DNA of 64,000 bases, from positions 3,951,001 through 4,015,000 of the forward strand of contig NC_019771.1 in assembly GCF_000317695.1 (NCBI RefSeq). Reading direction: 5' to 3'. A model generated the notes under the pieces. That model was given only the letters and a program-made list of their open reading frames with translations, was not told the origin of the DNA and searched no databases. The DNA comes from Anabaena cylindrica PCC 7122. GTDB lineage: Bacteria; Cyanobacteriota; Cyanobacteriia; Cyanobacteriales; Nostocaceae. Below, in pieces: positions 35,901-43,567 of the stretch. The position numbers were made by a program, and so were the translations under genes. The first letter of the stretch is position 1; each line of letters starts with the position of its first letter.

Positions 35901-37215
35901 TCAGATCTAGATTAGAGAATGGTGGGTCACTGATCAAGTTTTGTCTAGCAAAGATACAATGTTCACGAAGTGATTTGTTGATTTGATATCCACCGTCCAC
36001 TTCAACAAAAAAGCGTCTGAGCCGTTCTGGTGAAATATCAGTTATTTCGTTCTGCTTATAAATACCTGACCTGGCTTTTTCGATTCCTATTTCATTAATA
36101 TCTGTCGCAAAAATTTGGATAGCAGGTTTGGAGATGACATCTTCCAAAAACTCTAATAAGCAGATGGCAATCGAGTAAACTTCCTGACCAGTGGCACATC
36201 CTGTCACCCAGATCCGAATTGGCGACTGTACTGACTTACCTTTAACAATACTCGGAAATACTCTCTCCTTTAAGGCTTGGTAAGCATTACTGTCCCGAAA
36301 AAAACTGGTGACATTGATGAGAATTTCGTGGTATAAAGCCTGTACTTCGGCCGGATGGTTTTGGAGATACTCGACGTAATCCTCCAGCCTTTCCAGATTG
36401 TACAGCATCATCCGTCGATCAATCCGCCGTTTTAATGTGGTTTGCTTGTAGCGGCTAAAGTCAACCCCGCTGGCACCTTGCAGTAAAGCAAAGACTTGAA
36501 GCAAGGCATCCTGACTTTCTATAGGTGGCTCAACTGTTGGTGAAAGATTTGACCGGGTAAAGTTAGGATGAAGAGCAATTTTTGCTAGTTCTTCAGCAAT
36601 TTCTTCTGGTGACAAAATGAAGTCAACATGACCTGTAGCAACGGCAATGTTCGGCATTTCCCGGAATTGAGCAGATGTTTCAGACTGAGCAAAGGTAATA
36701 CCACCTGCTGCCTTAATCGCCTGTGTTCCCATTGTGCCGTCTGCATCACTTCCAGATAGGACAACACTAATTGCTTTGTTTCCTTGCTCTGCTGCTAATG
36801 AATTTAAAAAGGCATCACCTGGTCTGTATCTCCCTTCAACTTTCTCACGGGGTACGAGTTTTAATATCCCTTGTTCCAGGGTCATTTTCACATTCGGGGG
36901 GATAATATAGACTTGGTTCGGTTCTATGACTATGCCAGAGTACGATTCATGGACGGGCATCTGAGTGGTCTTAGCTAGAATTTCAGTCAGTAGGCTCTGA
37001 TGATTCGGTTCTAAGTGCTGAATCAGTACAAATGCCATTCCTGTATTAATTGGTAAATTCTCCAGCAGTTCGGTGAATGCTTCTAATCCTCCCGCAGATG
37101 CTATAATCCCCACAATTGGAAATGGTTTATAGCTTTGAGTTTGTTGTTTTTCTTCCCCGACTTCGACAGCTTTGGTATCAGATTGGGTTGGCTCAGAAGA
37201 CTTTTTATCGTTCAT
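32992..37215 (-). CDS. CheB-CheR fusion hybrid histidine kinase with PAS and receiver domains
   Basis: 1407 residues. A CheB methylesterase domain (about 32-215; Ser in IIASAGG, His67 in IQHLEPNH, Asp in SGSDADGTMG) is followed by a CheR methyltransferase (about 235-495; SAM loop VTGCATGQEVYSIAICLLEF). A long coiled coil (about 660-750, with repeated NEELQ(S/T)TNEEL units) leads to two PAS-like domains (about 750-990). Then come HisKA (His in LSILSHELRNPLNAILGW, about 1030), HATPase (GIGIANDFLPYVFERFRQAD) and a C-terminal receiver (about 1280-1400, Asp in LLISDIGMM). There are no membrane segments. Such proteins couple chemotaxis-type modification chemistry to a phosphorelay; partners are not encoded nearby. 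Confidence 0.93.
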   Translation of the reverse strand: MNDKKSSEPTQSDTKAVEVGEEKQQTQSYKPFPIVGIIASAGGLEAFTELLENLPINTGMAFVLIQHLEPNHQSLLTEILAKTTQMPVHESYSGIVIEPNQVYIIPPNVKMTLEQGILKLVPREKVEGRYRPGDAFLNSLAAEQGNKAISVVLSGSDADGTMGTQAIKAAGGITFAQSETSAQFREMPNIAVATGHVDFILSPEEIAEELAKIALHPNFTRSNLSPTVEPPIESQDALLQVFALLQGASGVDFSRYKQTTLKRRIDRRMMLYNLERLEDYVEYLQNHPAEVQALYHEILINVTSFFRDSNAYQALKERVFPSIVKGKSVQSPIRIWVTGCATGQEVYSIAICLLEFLEDVISKPAIQIFATDINEIGIEKARSGIYKQNEITDISPERLRRFFVEVDGGYQINKSLREHCIFARQNLISDPPFSNLDLITCRNLLIYLDSGLQKQLMTIFHYSLKPTGFLMLGNSESAGEFSDLFALVDRKNKIYSKKLVPTNLNFNFSRGNYPVARVNLDKKMSEKSWDIDDLHKEADQLVLNRYAPVGVLISDNMEVLQFRGDTSYYLRPAPGQPSFNLLKMARKGLLEELRTAIHQSKRLDVSVRKENLQIDGSESPKKVNFEVIPVKLPLAVNTRYFLVLFEDVPSLAEQTFLKPENQEQGNIVSEIVQFKQELLAAKQELALTQEYLESMIQEQEATTQDLKVANEEILSSNEELQSTNEELQTAKEEVQATNEELKTTNDELQSRNLELHHVNNDLLNLLSSVNIPILILANDLRIRRFTPTAQHLLNLIPTDVGRPFSDIRSTINVVNLESLLLEVIDTLNVKELEVQDQQGHWYNLRIRPYRTTSNQIDGVVMVLMDIDDIKCSAQQLEQSRNYAEAIVETVPQPLVVIDSSLRVITANHAFYQTFQISSAQAEQQLICELGNGQWNIPNLITLLEEIFLKNTRLHDFEVEKVFEKIGYRIMLLNGCKITQQDNEPMILLAIQDITQQKQFAAERAQLLAQEKSARLQAEVSNRAKDEFLSILSHELRNPLNAILGWSQLLRTQNLKADQISQGLEVIERCARAQTQLIEDLLDISRITTGKLHLNNSLIDLVSVIGSALEVVRLSAGAKNIEIIARLQPGIGKVLGDLDRLQQILWNLLSNAVKFTSEGGRVEVTLERVDSQAEIRVSDTGIGIANDFLPYVFERFRQADSTKTRAYNGIGLGLSIVRYLIELHGGTVYAESPGEGLGSTIIVRLPLSATIQEKYFPGDTEKFPLAEGLESSVDGLPSLKGLRILVVDDEADMRELLMIILEDYGAQVTTAKSAQDALSILTSNPGIYDLLISDIGMMNEDGYSLIRQVRSLSAEAGGQIPAAALTGYVRDEECREAYLAGFQMHMAKPIQLNQLVIMVANLAGRGGV

Positions 37216-37819
37216 ATAAAATTAGTTATTCCTGTCATTAACCTGTCAAATAATCTTAGATTTTAGATTTCGGTCACTCGATTTGGGATTTACGATTTTT
37301 CCGTCCTGAAGAACGGTAATTTTACCACATTTTTTTAATCTAAAATTCCTGGTCAATTATTTATTGAACGACTACTAGTAAAGCATTGCAGAAAAAAGCC
37401 TACTATTCAAAATTACTGAAAACCTTAAGCTATATTATTTTTTATTTTTAATTCCGACAAAGCAGCAGCAGTAGTGGATAAATTATGCAAATTTTAGTAC
37501 AAATTAAGTGGTGGTTTGATCAATATAGGTCAATACCTGTTATGACTATTTTAGCTGTTACTTTTAATCCATGACGTAAACTACCATAAATTGAGTTAAA
37601 GACATATCTAGCAACAGGTAGATAAATATGTTTAATTTTATGAAGAGCGATTATCGTCAACTCATCTATGGGAAGTAAGTTTTCGCACCAGTGTTGGTAA
37701 TTGGTAAGTGAGAAAATTCTTACCCATCTCTGAGTGCATCTATGTCTGTTAACAAACCCCAGTTGAGTGAACTTGTTACTATGAAGCAATATCTACATTA
37801 ATCAGGAGTACAGTCACCA
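37216..37819. other. Divergent intergenic region between the hybrid kinase and pterin dehydratase genes
   Basis: About 600 bases, AT-rich. A minus-strand frame of 89 codons exists at 37520-37789, but its composition and lack of a ribosome binding site argue against a gene. No repeats or clear operators seen. Confidence 0.5.
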
Positions 37820-38122
37820 ATGGCAGGACATAAGCTCAGTGAAGCAGAACTACAAGAAGCCTTGAGTAGTTTACCTGGATGGCAAATTAAAGAAGGTAAG
37901 TTGTATAAAGAATACAAATTTAACTCTTTTCCGACTGCGTTAGGTTGGATGGTAACGGTGGGTGTTCACGCGGAAACAATGGGACATCACCCGGAATGGT
38001 TAAATGTTTACAACACCGTCCGGGTGAATCTTGTTACCCACGACATCGATAATGCTATCAGCAATTTAGATGTGGAATTGGCAAAGAAAATGGAAGAATT
38101 AGCAGCCCAGAACTGGAAATGA
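37820..38122 (+). CDS. 4a-hydroxytetrahydrobiopterin dehydratase (pterin-4a-carbinolamine dehydratase)
   Basis: 100 residues, complete. The catalytic motif HAETMGHHPEWLNVYNTV near residues 51-68 and the LVTHDIDNAIS segment near 77 are diagnostic of PCD/PhhB. The enzyme dehydrates 4a-hydroxytetrahydropterin to recycle the pterin cofactor, and some relatives act in molybdopterin or Rubisco assembly contexts. AGGAG lies 10 bases before the ATG. Single gene. Confidence 0.93.
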   Translation: MAGHKLSEAELQEALSSLPGWQIKEGKLYKEYKFNSFPTALGWMVTVGVHAETMGHHPEWLNVYNTVRVNLVTHDIDNAISNLDVELAKKMEELAAQNWK

Positions 38123-38420
38123 TATTGCCAGTTCAATACTTGTAATTAAGAAACCGCACGGAAAAGAGGGTTTTAGCCTATTTGATGTTTGTAAGGCAAC
38201 AGATCAGAAACTTTAGTTCTGAGTTTAAAGCTCAGTCAAAAAAAACAGTGTCATTATTTCAATCTCATGTTTAAAAACATGAGATTTCCCTGTTCTCTGT
38301 TCCCTCTGAAACAAATTCAGGTTTTTACAACCTGAATTTAACTCAATTGACTTGAATTTGACTGAGATTAAAAATCCTGAATTTAACTCAATTATTGATT
38401 ATAAAAACTAAGTATCATTT

Positions 38421-38590
38421 AAGAGACTTCCAAATAAAAAAAATATCCCAAAATTGCTTGTGGTACAGACATACTATGGCTAACGCCGCGCTATCTACAA
38501 GCTCAGTACAAGTCCTGCCAACTAATAGTACAAAGAAATTCAGGATACCCATCCCATAAAATTGGATCATCTTTTTTGTGGAGTTCTCTA
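38421..38590. repeat. MITE-like element, copy C (internally altered)
   Basis: It starts AAGAGACTTCCAAATAAAAA and ends TTTTTTGTGGAGTTCTCT, as in copies A and B. The central hairpin is interrupted by unrelated sequence containing GGCTAACGCCGCGC and GCTCAGTACAAG. It directly abuts copy D, giving a tandem pair. Confidence 0.65.
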
Positions 38591-38718
38591 GGAGTTCTCC
38601 AATTAAAAAAATATCCCAAAATTTCTTGTGGTGCGGGCATCTTGCCCGCTAATAATATAAGGACGGGCAAGATGCCCATCCCACAAGATTGGATCATCTT
38701 TTTTGTGGAGTTCTCTAA
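38591..38718. repeat. MITE-like element, copy D
   Basis: About 128 bp with an intact core (TTGTGGTGCGGGCATCTTGC, then GGACGGGCAAGATGCCCATC) and right end TTGTGGAGTTCTCTAA. It is nearly identical to copy A in the core and lies in tandem with copy C. A fragment of the same right end recurs at 58655-58674. Confidence 0.7.
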
Positions 38719-39068
38719 ATGCATATTACAACATATAGCAATCCTATTTGATTTATGTTCACGTAGTGTGCCGGAGGCATCACGGAATTTTTAAAACAAA
38801 CCGCAGAGAGCGCAGAAGTAGAGAAAAAGAGTTGTTCATATCTTATTTAGGATTGCTATATATCCTATTTAATTTTTGATGGCTTGTGTGGCGTAGCCAT
38901 ACAAATTACATATACACCTAGCAGCCTTCTTTCCCTATTCCCTATTAAGAGTCTTCACGAGTAATTATGGCTATGCTTCCCGTCAGGGATACAGTAATCA
39001 AATTGGATTCCTAGCATGCATAATATTTCAGTCTTTTGTACAGTGCATCATCACTCAGGTTTTAAATA

Positions 39069-39980
39069 ATGAGCAGGAATTCACATATACAAGCGAACCC
39101 AGAACAAGAACTTTTGTTCTGCTTATCAGGGCTGAAAATCAGGAATGTATTGCCGAAACAAAGCAAATTAAGGGATTTATCTCAAAATGATTGTGGGGAT
39201 TTTTGGGAACTATGGCTATCATATCAAGATTATTTTTATAACCTTTGCTTAAAGTGGATGGGAGGTAATTCTCATGATGCCGAAGATGTACTGAATCAGG
39301 CAATGCTCAAAGCCTGTAATCAATGGAAAAAATACGCCAATGAAATTATATATCCTAAAGCATGGTTAACTCGAATTATTTATAACTTCTGCATGGATGT
39401 GCATCGAAAAGGCGAACGAGAAGCCATAGGAGTTGAAAACATTGATGATATTAAATTTGCCGATCATCCGGCGTTTGCTTCTAGGGCAGAACTTCCTGAA
39501 TCCAATATTTTGAATTTGGAGATGTGGACATATCTCCGCTACAAAATTGAATCCTTGCCCGATAGATTGCGCCATCCTTTTATTTTACACTGCTGCCAAG
39601 AAAAATCCTATCAAGATATCGCTAAACAACTCACCCTCTCTGAAGAGAATGTTCGCAAACGTATTCAACAGGCACGAAATATTCTAAAAAAGCAGTTAGA
39701 GAAGTATCTGACAGGAGAAGATAACACTTGTATTGATTTCTTATCACCATCCTTGAACAAGGTAACTTTGATAGTAGAAAATATTCAATCTAATGAAACA
39801 CTTCCCTACGGGATGCTACTCAAACGAAAAGCTCAGTGTGATGCAGTGATTCCTTATTGTAAATCATCAATTAGAAGCAAAAACCAGTACGAAGAAATTA
39901 ACTATAAAGTAACCGTAATATGTCTGGAAAAATTGCCATATCCTTGGTACAGTTCACCCAATTCTCTGGGCTGGAGATGA
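39069..39980 (+). CDS. Sigma-70 family RNA polymerase sigma factor (ECF-like)
   Basis: 303 residues. A region 2 domain (about 55-120; SHDAEDVLNQAMLKACNQWK, then PKAWLTRIIYNFCMDVHRK) and a region 4 domain (about 160-215; LPDRLRHPFILHCCQEKSYQ, then LTLSEENVRKRIQQARNILKK) are present. Regions 1 and 3 are absent, as in ECF sigma factors. An unusual C-terminal tail of about 85 residues follows. The stop codon overlaps the start of the TPR gene (ATGA), so the two are translationally coupled. Downstream promoter-like blocks may be its targets. Confidence 0.85.
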   Translation: MSRNSHIQANPEQELLFCLSGLKIRNVLPKQSKLRDLSQNDCGDFWELWLSYQDYFYNLCLKWMGGNSHDAEDVLNQAMLKACNQWKKYANEIIYPKAWLTRIIYNFCMDVHRKGEREAIGVENIDDIKFADHPAFASRAELPESNILNLEMWTYLRYKIESLPDRLRHPFILHCCQEKSYQDIAKQLTLSEENVRKRIQQARNILKKQLEKYLTGEDNTCIDFLSPSLNKVTLIVENIQSNETLPYGMLLKRKAQCDAVIPYCKSSIRSKNQYEEINYKVTVICLEKLPYPWYSSPNSLGWR

Positions 39981-41524
39981 ATGCTTACTTACTTGTAGAG
40001 GAGAACCTAGCTAGACAAAAGCAGAAACTCATCACCTTAAGTAAGTATGTTCAGAAATATCCCCAAGGATGGAAAAAAAGATTAAAACTGGCTAACTTAT
40101 TTTACGAAATGGGAAACTGGCAACAAGCAATTGCCGAATATTATCAAGTGATTGAGCGACAACCTCAATTAATTGATGTGTGGCTGCAACTGGGTAAAGT
40201 TTTGCATCTGATGGGACTAGAAAAAGAGGCCCTAGAAATATATGAAAAAGCTTTATTGTTGTCTGAAAATGAAGGAACTCAGCATCACATAAAAGGATTG
40301 ATTGCAGTTTGCAGAGGTGAGAGTCAGAAGGCAATCATCGCCTTTAATTTAGCGGCTGCTTTAGAACCGGAGAAAGTAGTTCATTGGCTGGCTTTGGCAC
40401 AGGTGCATCAGAGAAGAGAAAATCCTTTTGGTACTCTTAGCGCCTGTGAGCGGGTTTTGTCAATCAACCCAGATGATGTTTTCTCATTGATTTACAGCTA
40501 TGACGGGTTAATGGCGGTGGGGGATATTCCAGCAGCTAGAGAGCGGTTGAGCAGACTTATAGCCTTAGCTGGAGATGATTTCCGGGTACTGCAACGACAA
40601 ATTAATCAGCGTTGTCAGATGAGCTTGGTATCTGGTAAAGAAGGGAAACTGACTAAAAAGATGATTACTTCTGCACTGCGACAGGCTCCTCATGGGGTTG
40701 AGGCTCACAATTCCCTGGCATATTATTACATCCTCCGAGGGGATTGGGTGCAAGGTGTGGAGATGTTAACAGAGTTTACCGCAGAACACCCGCATCATCC
40801 TTATGGTTGGTATTATTACGGGCGCTGCTTGTTCGAGACGGGGGAATATCAGAAGGCGGTACAGATGATGGAGAAAGCTTATCATCTGTATCCCCATGAT
40901 TGCGAAATTTATCGGGCGTTGTGCGAAATTTTATCAGTTGCGACCTCTCCCCCTACCCTACTACTAGGAGAGGGGAGTAAGACGACTCTTGCTTCCATAT
41001 TGGAGGAGATGTTGAAGCGGTTTCCTGAATGCTGGAGTGTTTGGGCGACTGCGGGGCGGGTGTTGGTGGAACATTTTCAAGAGTTTGAACGAGGGTGTAG
41101 TGTTTCTGAACAGGGGACGCAACTACAGCCCCAATTAGCTGATGCTTGGTTTCGTCATGGACGAGTTTTAGCTTTGGCTGGAAGACATCGGGAGGCAGTG
41201 GAGGCGTTGGAGAAAGGATGGCATATATTACCAAGAGGGGGTTATCTGCAATCCGTACCTGCTGCGGTGTGGCTGGGAGATGTTGGAGCTAGTAAACAAT
41301 GGTGGAAAACGGCTTGTGAGGGATGTCAGGAATTAAGGGCGTTTAACCCGGCTATGGCTGATTACTGGTTAGGGAGAGCCTTGGTAGGGTTGGGGGATAG
41401 CTTGGGAGCGATACAGGCTTATGAAAGTGCTTTGAGTCAGCAGTTGTTGTATCCGGCTCGTGGGGAGGTTGAGAAGACTTTGCAGGGGCTGAAAGGTAAG
41501 GGGAGAAAGGATTATGGGGGTTGA
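39977..41524 (+). CDS. Tetratricopeptide repeat protein, coupled to the sigma factor
   Basis: 515 residues from MNAYLLVEENLARQKQKL; the start overlaps the sigma stop codon, and GGAG lies just before it. At least ten TPR-like helical pairs run from about residue 35 to the end (NWQQAIAEYYQVIERQPQ; YQKAVQMMEKAYHLYPHD; REAVEALEKGWHILPRGG). No signal peptide or membrane segment. TPR proteins mediate protein contacts, so a role as partner or regulator of the sigma factor is plausible but inferred. Around residues 325-335 a short insert (SPPTLLLGEGS) is encoded by a CCTCTCC/GGAGAGG hairpin repeat. Its 3' end is duplicated at 43279-43456. Confidence 0.82.
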   Translation: MNAYLLVEENLARQKQKLITLSKYVQKYPQGWKKRLKLANLFYEMGNWQQAIAEYYQVIERQPQLIDVWLQLGKVLHLMGLEKEALEIYEKALLLSENEGTQHHIKGLIAVCRGESQKAIIAFNLAAALEPEKVVHWLALAQVHQRRENPFGTLSACERVLSINPDDVFSLIYSYDGLMAVGDIPAARERLSRLIALAGDDFRVLQRQINQRCQMSLVSGKEGKLTKKMITSALRQAPHGVEAHNSLAYYYILRGDWVQGVEMLTEFTAEHPHHPYGWYYYGRCLFETGEYQKAVQMMEKAYHLYPHDCEIYRALCEILSVATSPPTLLLGEGSKTTLASILEEMLKRFPECWSVWATAGRVLVEHFQEFERGCSVSEQGTQLQPQLADAWFRHGRVLALAGRHREAVEALEKGWHILPRGGYLQSVPAAVWLGDVGASKQWWKTACEGCQELRAFNPAMADYWLGRALVGLGDSLGAIQAYESALSQQLLYPARGEVEKTLQGLKGKGRKDYGG

Positions 41525-41566
41525 GGGTGAAGTTTTGGTGAAAAATTTTGCCCGTAACTCGAAAAA

Positions 41567-41595
41567 TTCACAAATGCGGGTTGGGAAAAGTCTAA
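41567..41595 (+). promoter_or_regulatory. Shared promoter-like block, copy 1
   Basis: TTCACA (41567-41572), 17 bases, GTCTAA (41590-41595), preceded by a conserved GCCCGTAACTCGAAAAA stretch. The block recurs at 43024-43052 and 43498-43526 with identical spacing. It ends 57 bases before the first secreted-protein start. The -35/-10 reading and sigma recognition are inferred. Confidence 0.5.
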
Positions 41596-41652
41596 ATAAT
41601 GTGGGGAAAAAATAACCACTGATTAAATTATACTCATCAAGGATTTGTGACG

Positions 41653-42219
41653 ATGAAATCTCTAACTAGAGTTTTTGCTGCTTTCCTACTGGCTATAACC
41701 ATCGCTTTCGGTGGTTTTTCAGGCAATGCCCATGCTCAGTCACCAGTGGGTGCTAACGTCAATGTTGCAATTGATGTTAATCAAACCATAGATCAAATTG
41801 TAGGGCTAATCACCTCGACACAGAAATTTCAAATGGTGATAGCTAATCAAACTGGGTCTACACTTACCCGTGTGGGTGGTTACAATAGTTTAGGAAATTG
41901 GGTTCTTGGTGATGTTCCTCCATTAACTGCTCAATATAGAGACTGGACAGAGAGTGGTGCTGGGTATTTTACATTTGCCTCTAACTATGCAGTTGGAAAT
42001 ACTGGAAGATATTTCCAATTTGGAGCTTCATGGCCTCCCGTAGGAAGAAGAAAAATTAATCTCTGCACCCGTAATGATCAAGGCAATGCTCCAGCAGAAC
42101 AGTGTTGGGATGAGATGTCTAATGCTGATGACAAAAATAAAGTCAATGGTCAGTTCACCGGTAGAGCCATAATGGGTAACAATAATGGCCGAGTTCAGTG
42201 GATATATCAAGTGAAATAA
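41653..42219 (+). CDS. Secreted protein of unknown function, paralogue 1
   Basis: 188 residues from MKSLTRVFAAFLLAIT; AAGGA lies 9 bases upstream. A classical signal peptide ends near AHAQS (about residue 28). The mature part is rich in Gly, Asn and aromatic residues and predicted beta (MVIANQTGSTLTRVGGYN, GAGYFTFASNYAVGN, GRRKINLCTRND, CWDEMSNADDKNKV), with two Cys. It ends with VQWIYQVK. The pattern recalls small secreted beta-sandwich proteins such as aegerolysins, but I cannot assign a family. It pairs with the paralogue at 42366 and is followed by a strong terminator. Confidence 0.7.
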   Translation: MKSLTRVFAAFLLAITIAFGGFSGNAHAQSPVGANVNVAIDVNQTIDQIVGLITSTQKFQMVIANQTGSTLTRVGGYNSLGNWVLGDVPPLTAQYRDWTESGAGYFTFASNYAVGNTGRYFQFGASWPPVGRRKINLCTRNDQGNAPAEQCWDEMSNADDKNKVNGQFTGRAIMGNNNGRVQWIYQVK

Positions 42220-42227
42220 CTTGATCT

Positions 42228-42261
42228 AAAAAGAGGTAGGTATTTTTTCTACCTCTTTTTT
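42228..42261 (+). terminator. Rho-independent terminator after secreted paralogue 1
   Basis: AAAAAGAGGTAG (42228-42239) and its complement CTACCTCTTTTT (42249-42260) enclose a 9-base loop and end in a T run. It lies 8 bases after the stop codon. Confidence 0.88.
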
Positions 42262-42365
42262 AGTAGTTACTGAGTTTTTGCAAAGTTTGGATGCTTAATT
42301 TCACCAATGTCATTTTTTATTTGCGAAACAATTATCATTTTGAGTTAAATAAGGATATATATTTC

Positions 42366-42956
42366 ATGAAATCTCTAACTAAAATTTTTATTGCTTTATT
42401 GTTGAGTGTAACTATTGCCTTTGGTAGTTTTAATAATCATGCTAATTCTTCACCTATAAGTTTTTTAGACCACGATCAAGCTAGTTCATCTGATCTACAA
42501 CCACAAATTCTTCCTAATCAAACTATCGAAATACCAATGAGCATAACATATAAAAGGATGGTTGAAATAGCTAACAAGACTCAATGTATTCTTAAACCTA
42601 TAGGTGCTTACAATAAGTCTTTAGAATGGCCTCTAGGTGATATTGATTCATTGCGATTAGTCGCTGAAAGATTTAATAGTGATAGTTTTTCTTTTGCATC
42701 TAATTATCAAATTGATTGTGGGATAGGTAAAGAAAAAAGAAATTTACAATTTTCAACTTCATTAGATACTGAAGGGAATAAAAAAATTAATATTGGAGTT
42801 ATTAATCAAAATGGCAATCAGCCAGCAAAATTAACTTGGGATAAAATGACAGATCCTGGTGATAAATCTCTCCTTAATGCTCCCTTTGGGGTTAATGCTT
42901 TTATCAGACAAAAAGATCAGACATCAATCTGGCTCTTTGAAGTTGTAGAAAAATAA
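42366..42956 (+). CDS. Secreted protein of unknown function, paralogue 2
   Basis: 196 residues from MKSLTKIFIALLLSVTIAFG, a signal peptide very like that of paralogue 1 (cleavage near NHANS). The mature part aligns with paralogue 1: MVEIANKTQCILKPIGAYN, DSFSFASNYQID, NQNGNQPAKLTWDKMTDPGD, and the end SIWLFEVVEK. The region after the signal peptide is longer and Ser-rich. Identity looks low except at the signal and at these blocks, so the duplication is old or evolves fast. AAGGAT lies 11 bases upstream. Lower GC than its neighbour. Confidence 0.68.
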   Translation: MKSLTKIFIALLLSVTIAFGSFNNHANSSPISFLDHDQASSSDLQPQILPNQTIEIPMSITYKRMVEIANKTQCILKPIGAYNKSLEWPLGDIDSLRLVAERFNSDSFSFASNYQIDCGIGKEKRNLQFSTSLDTEGNKKINIGVINQNGNQPAKLTWDKMTDPGDKSLLNAPFGVNAFIRQKDQTSIWLFEVVEK

Positions 42957-43023
42957 TAACTTTTTTTATTGGCTTTTTCCTGTAAGTTGTGATAGAGAAA
43001 AAATTTGCCCATAACTCAGAAAA

Positions 43024-43052
43024 TTCACAAATGGGGCTAGTAAAACGTCTAA
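43024..43052 (+). promoter_or_regulatory. Shared promoter-like block, copy 2 (orphan)
   Basis: TTCACA (43024-43029), 17 bases, GTCTAA (43047-43052), with the preceding TTTGCCCATAACTCAGAAAA matching copy 1. No gene follows directly; only a 12-codon frame beginning MKSKSWYIHF at 43117 is seen, possibly the remnant of a lost signal-peptide gene. Confidence 0.4.
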
Positions 43053-43278
43053 ATAAACCAATTTCTGGTGCGAACTTCTACACTTGCAATGATGGGGTCA
43101 ATTGGGGAAACCTAAATGAAATCAAAAAGCTGGTACATCCATTTTTTGTAAGGTTTGTTTTGTAATGTGATTGCTGGTTTTTACGCAGAAATGGCGATCG
43201 CTTATTTTTCATCAAAGTCATTTTACCAGAGAGCGATCGCTTTTCTGATTTGCGGAAGGCGATCGCTTTTTATTAGAT

Positions 43279-43456
43279 TCCGGCTATAACTGATTACTGG
43301 CTGGGAAAAGCTTTGGCGGGCTTGGGGCATAGGTTGGGGGCGATACAGGCTTATGAAGGTGCGTTGAGTCATCAGTTGTTGTATCCGGCTCTTGGGGAAG
43401 TTGAGAAGATTTTGCAGGGGTTGAAAGGTAAGGAGCAGAAGGGTTTGGGGGGTTGA
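43279..43456 (+). pseudogene. Duplicated 3' end of the TPR gene
   Basis: The sequence encodes a close copy of the last about 58 residues of the TPR protein (ITDYWLGKALAGLG-like, then GAIQAYEGALSHQLLYPALG and KILQGLKGKEQKGLGG, followed by a stop). There is no start or upstream part. The similarity continues past the stop into the promoter-like block, so the copied unit was TPR tail plus promoter. It is preceded by three HIP1-containing repeats. Confidence 0.75.
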
Positions 43457-43497
43457 GGGTGGATTTTTGGGGAAAAAATTGCTACTAACTCGAAAAA

Positions 43498-43526
43498 TTC
43501 ACAAATTGGGTTTGGTAAACGTCTAA
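43498..43526 (+). promoter_or_regulatory. Shared promoter-like block, copy 3
   Basis: TTCACA (43498-43503), 17 bases, GTCTAA (43521-43526), preceded by CTACTAACTCGAAAAA. It lies 41 bases upstream of the gene at 43568 and directly after the duplicated TPR tail. Confidence 0.5.
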
Positions 43527-43567
43527 AAGGTGTGGGAAAAAAAAGTTCTGATAGGATGTTTTAAATT

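Larger units (their letters stand above)
38123..39068. other. Repeat-rich intergenic region upstream of the sigma factor gene
   Basis: About 950 bases without genes. It contains a direct repeat of CCTGAATTTAACTCAATT (near 38330 and 38370) and two adjoining MITE-like elements (38421-38718). Short GCAGAGAGCGCAGA-type repeats lie near 38803. The last 100 bases should hold the sigma gene promoter; the TTCACA-N17-GTCTAA motif found downstream is not seen here. Confidence 0.55.

Noticed and set aside
37520..37789. 89-codon minus-strand frame upstream of the pterin dehydratase gene
   Set aside because: No family likeness, no ribosome binding site and unusual residue composition; treated as intergenic.
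43117..43152. Tiny frame MKSKSWYIHF after promoter copy 2
   Set aside because: Only 12 codons; could be a remnant of a lost signal-peptide gene but cannot be supported as a gene.
43195..43275. Three GCGATCGC-containing repeats as a possible array (CRISPR-like)
   Set aside because: Spacing is irregular and units are just HIP1 octamers with short flanks; no CRISPR-type repeat-spacer pattern.
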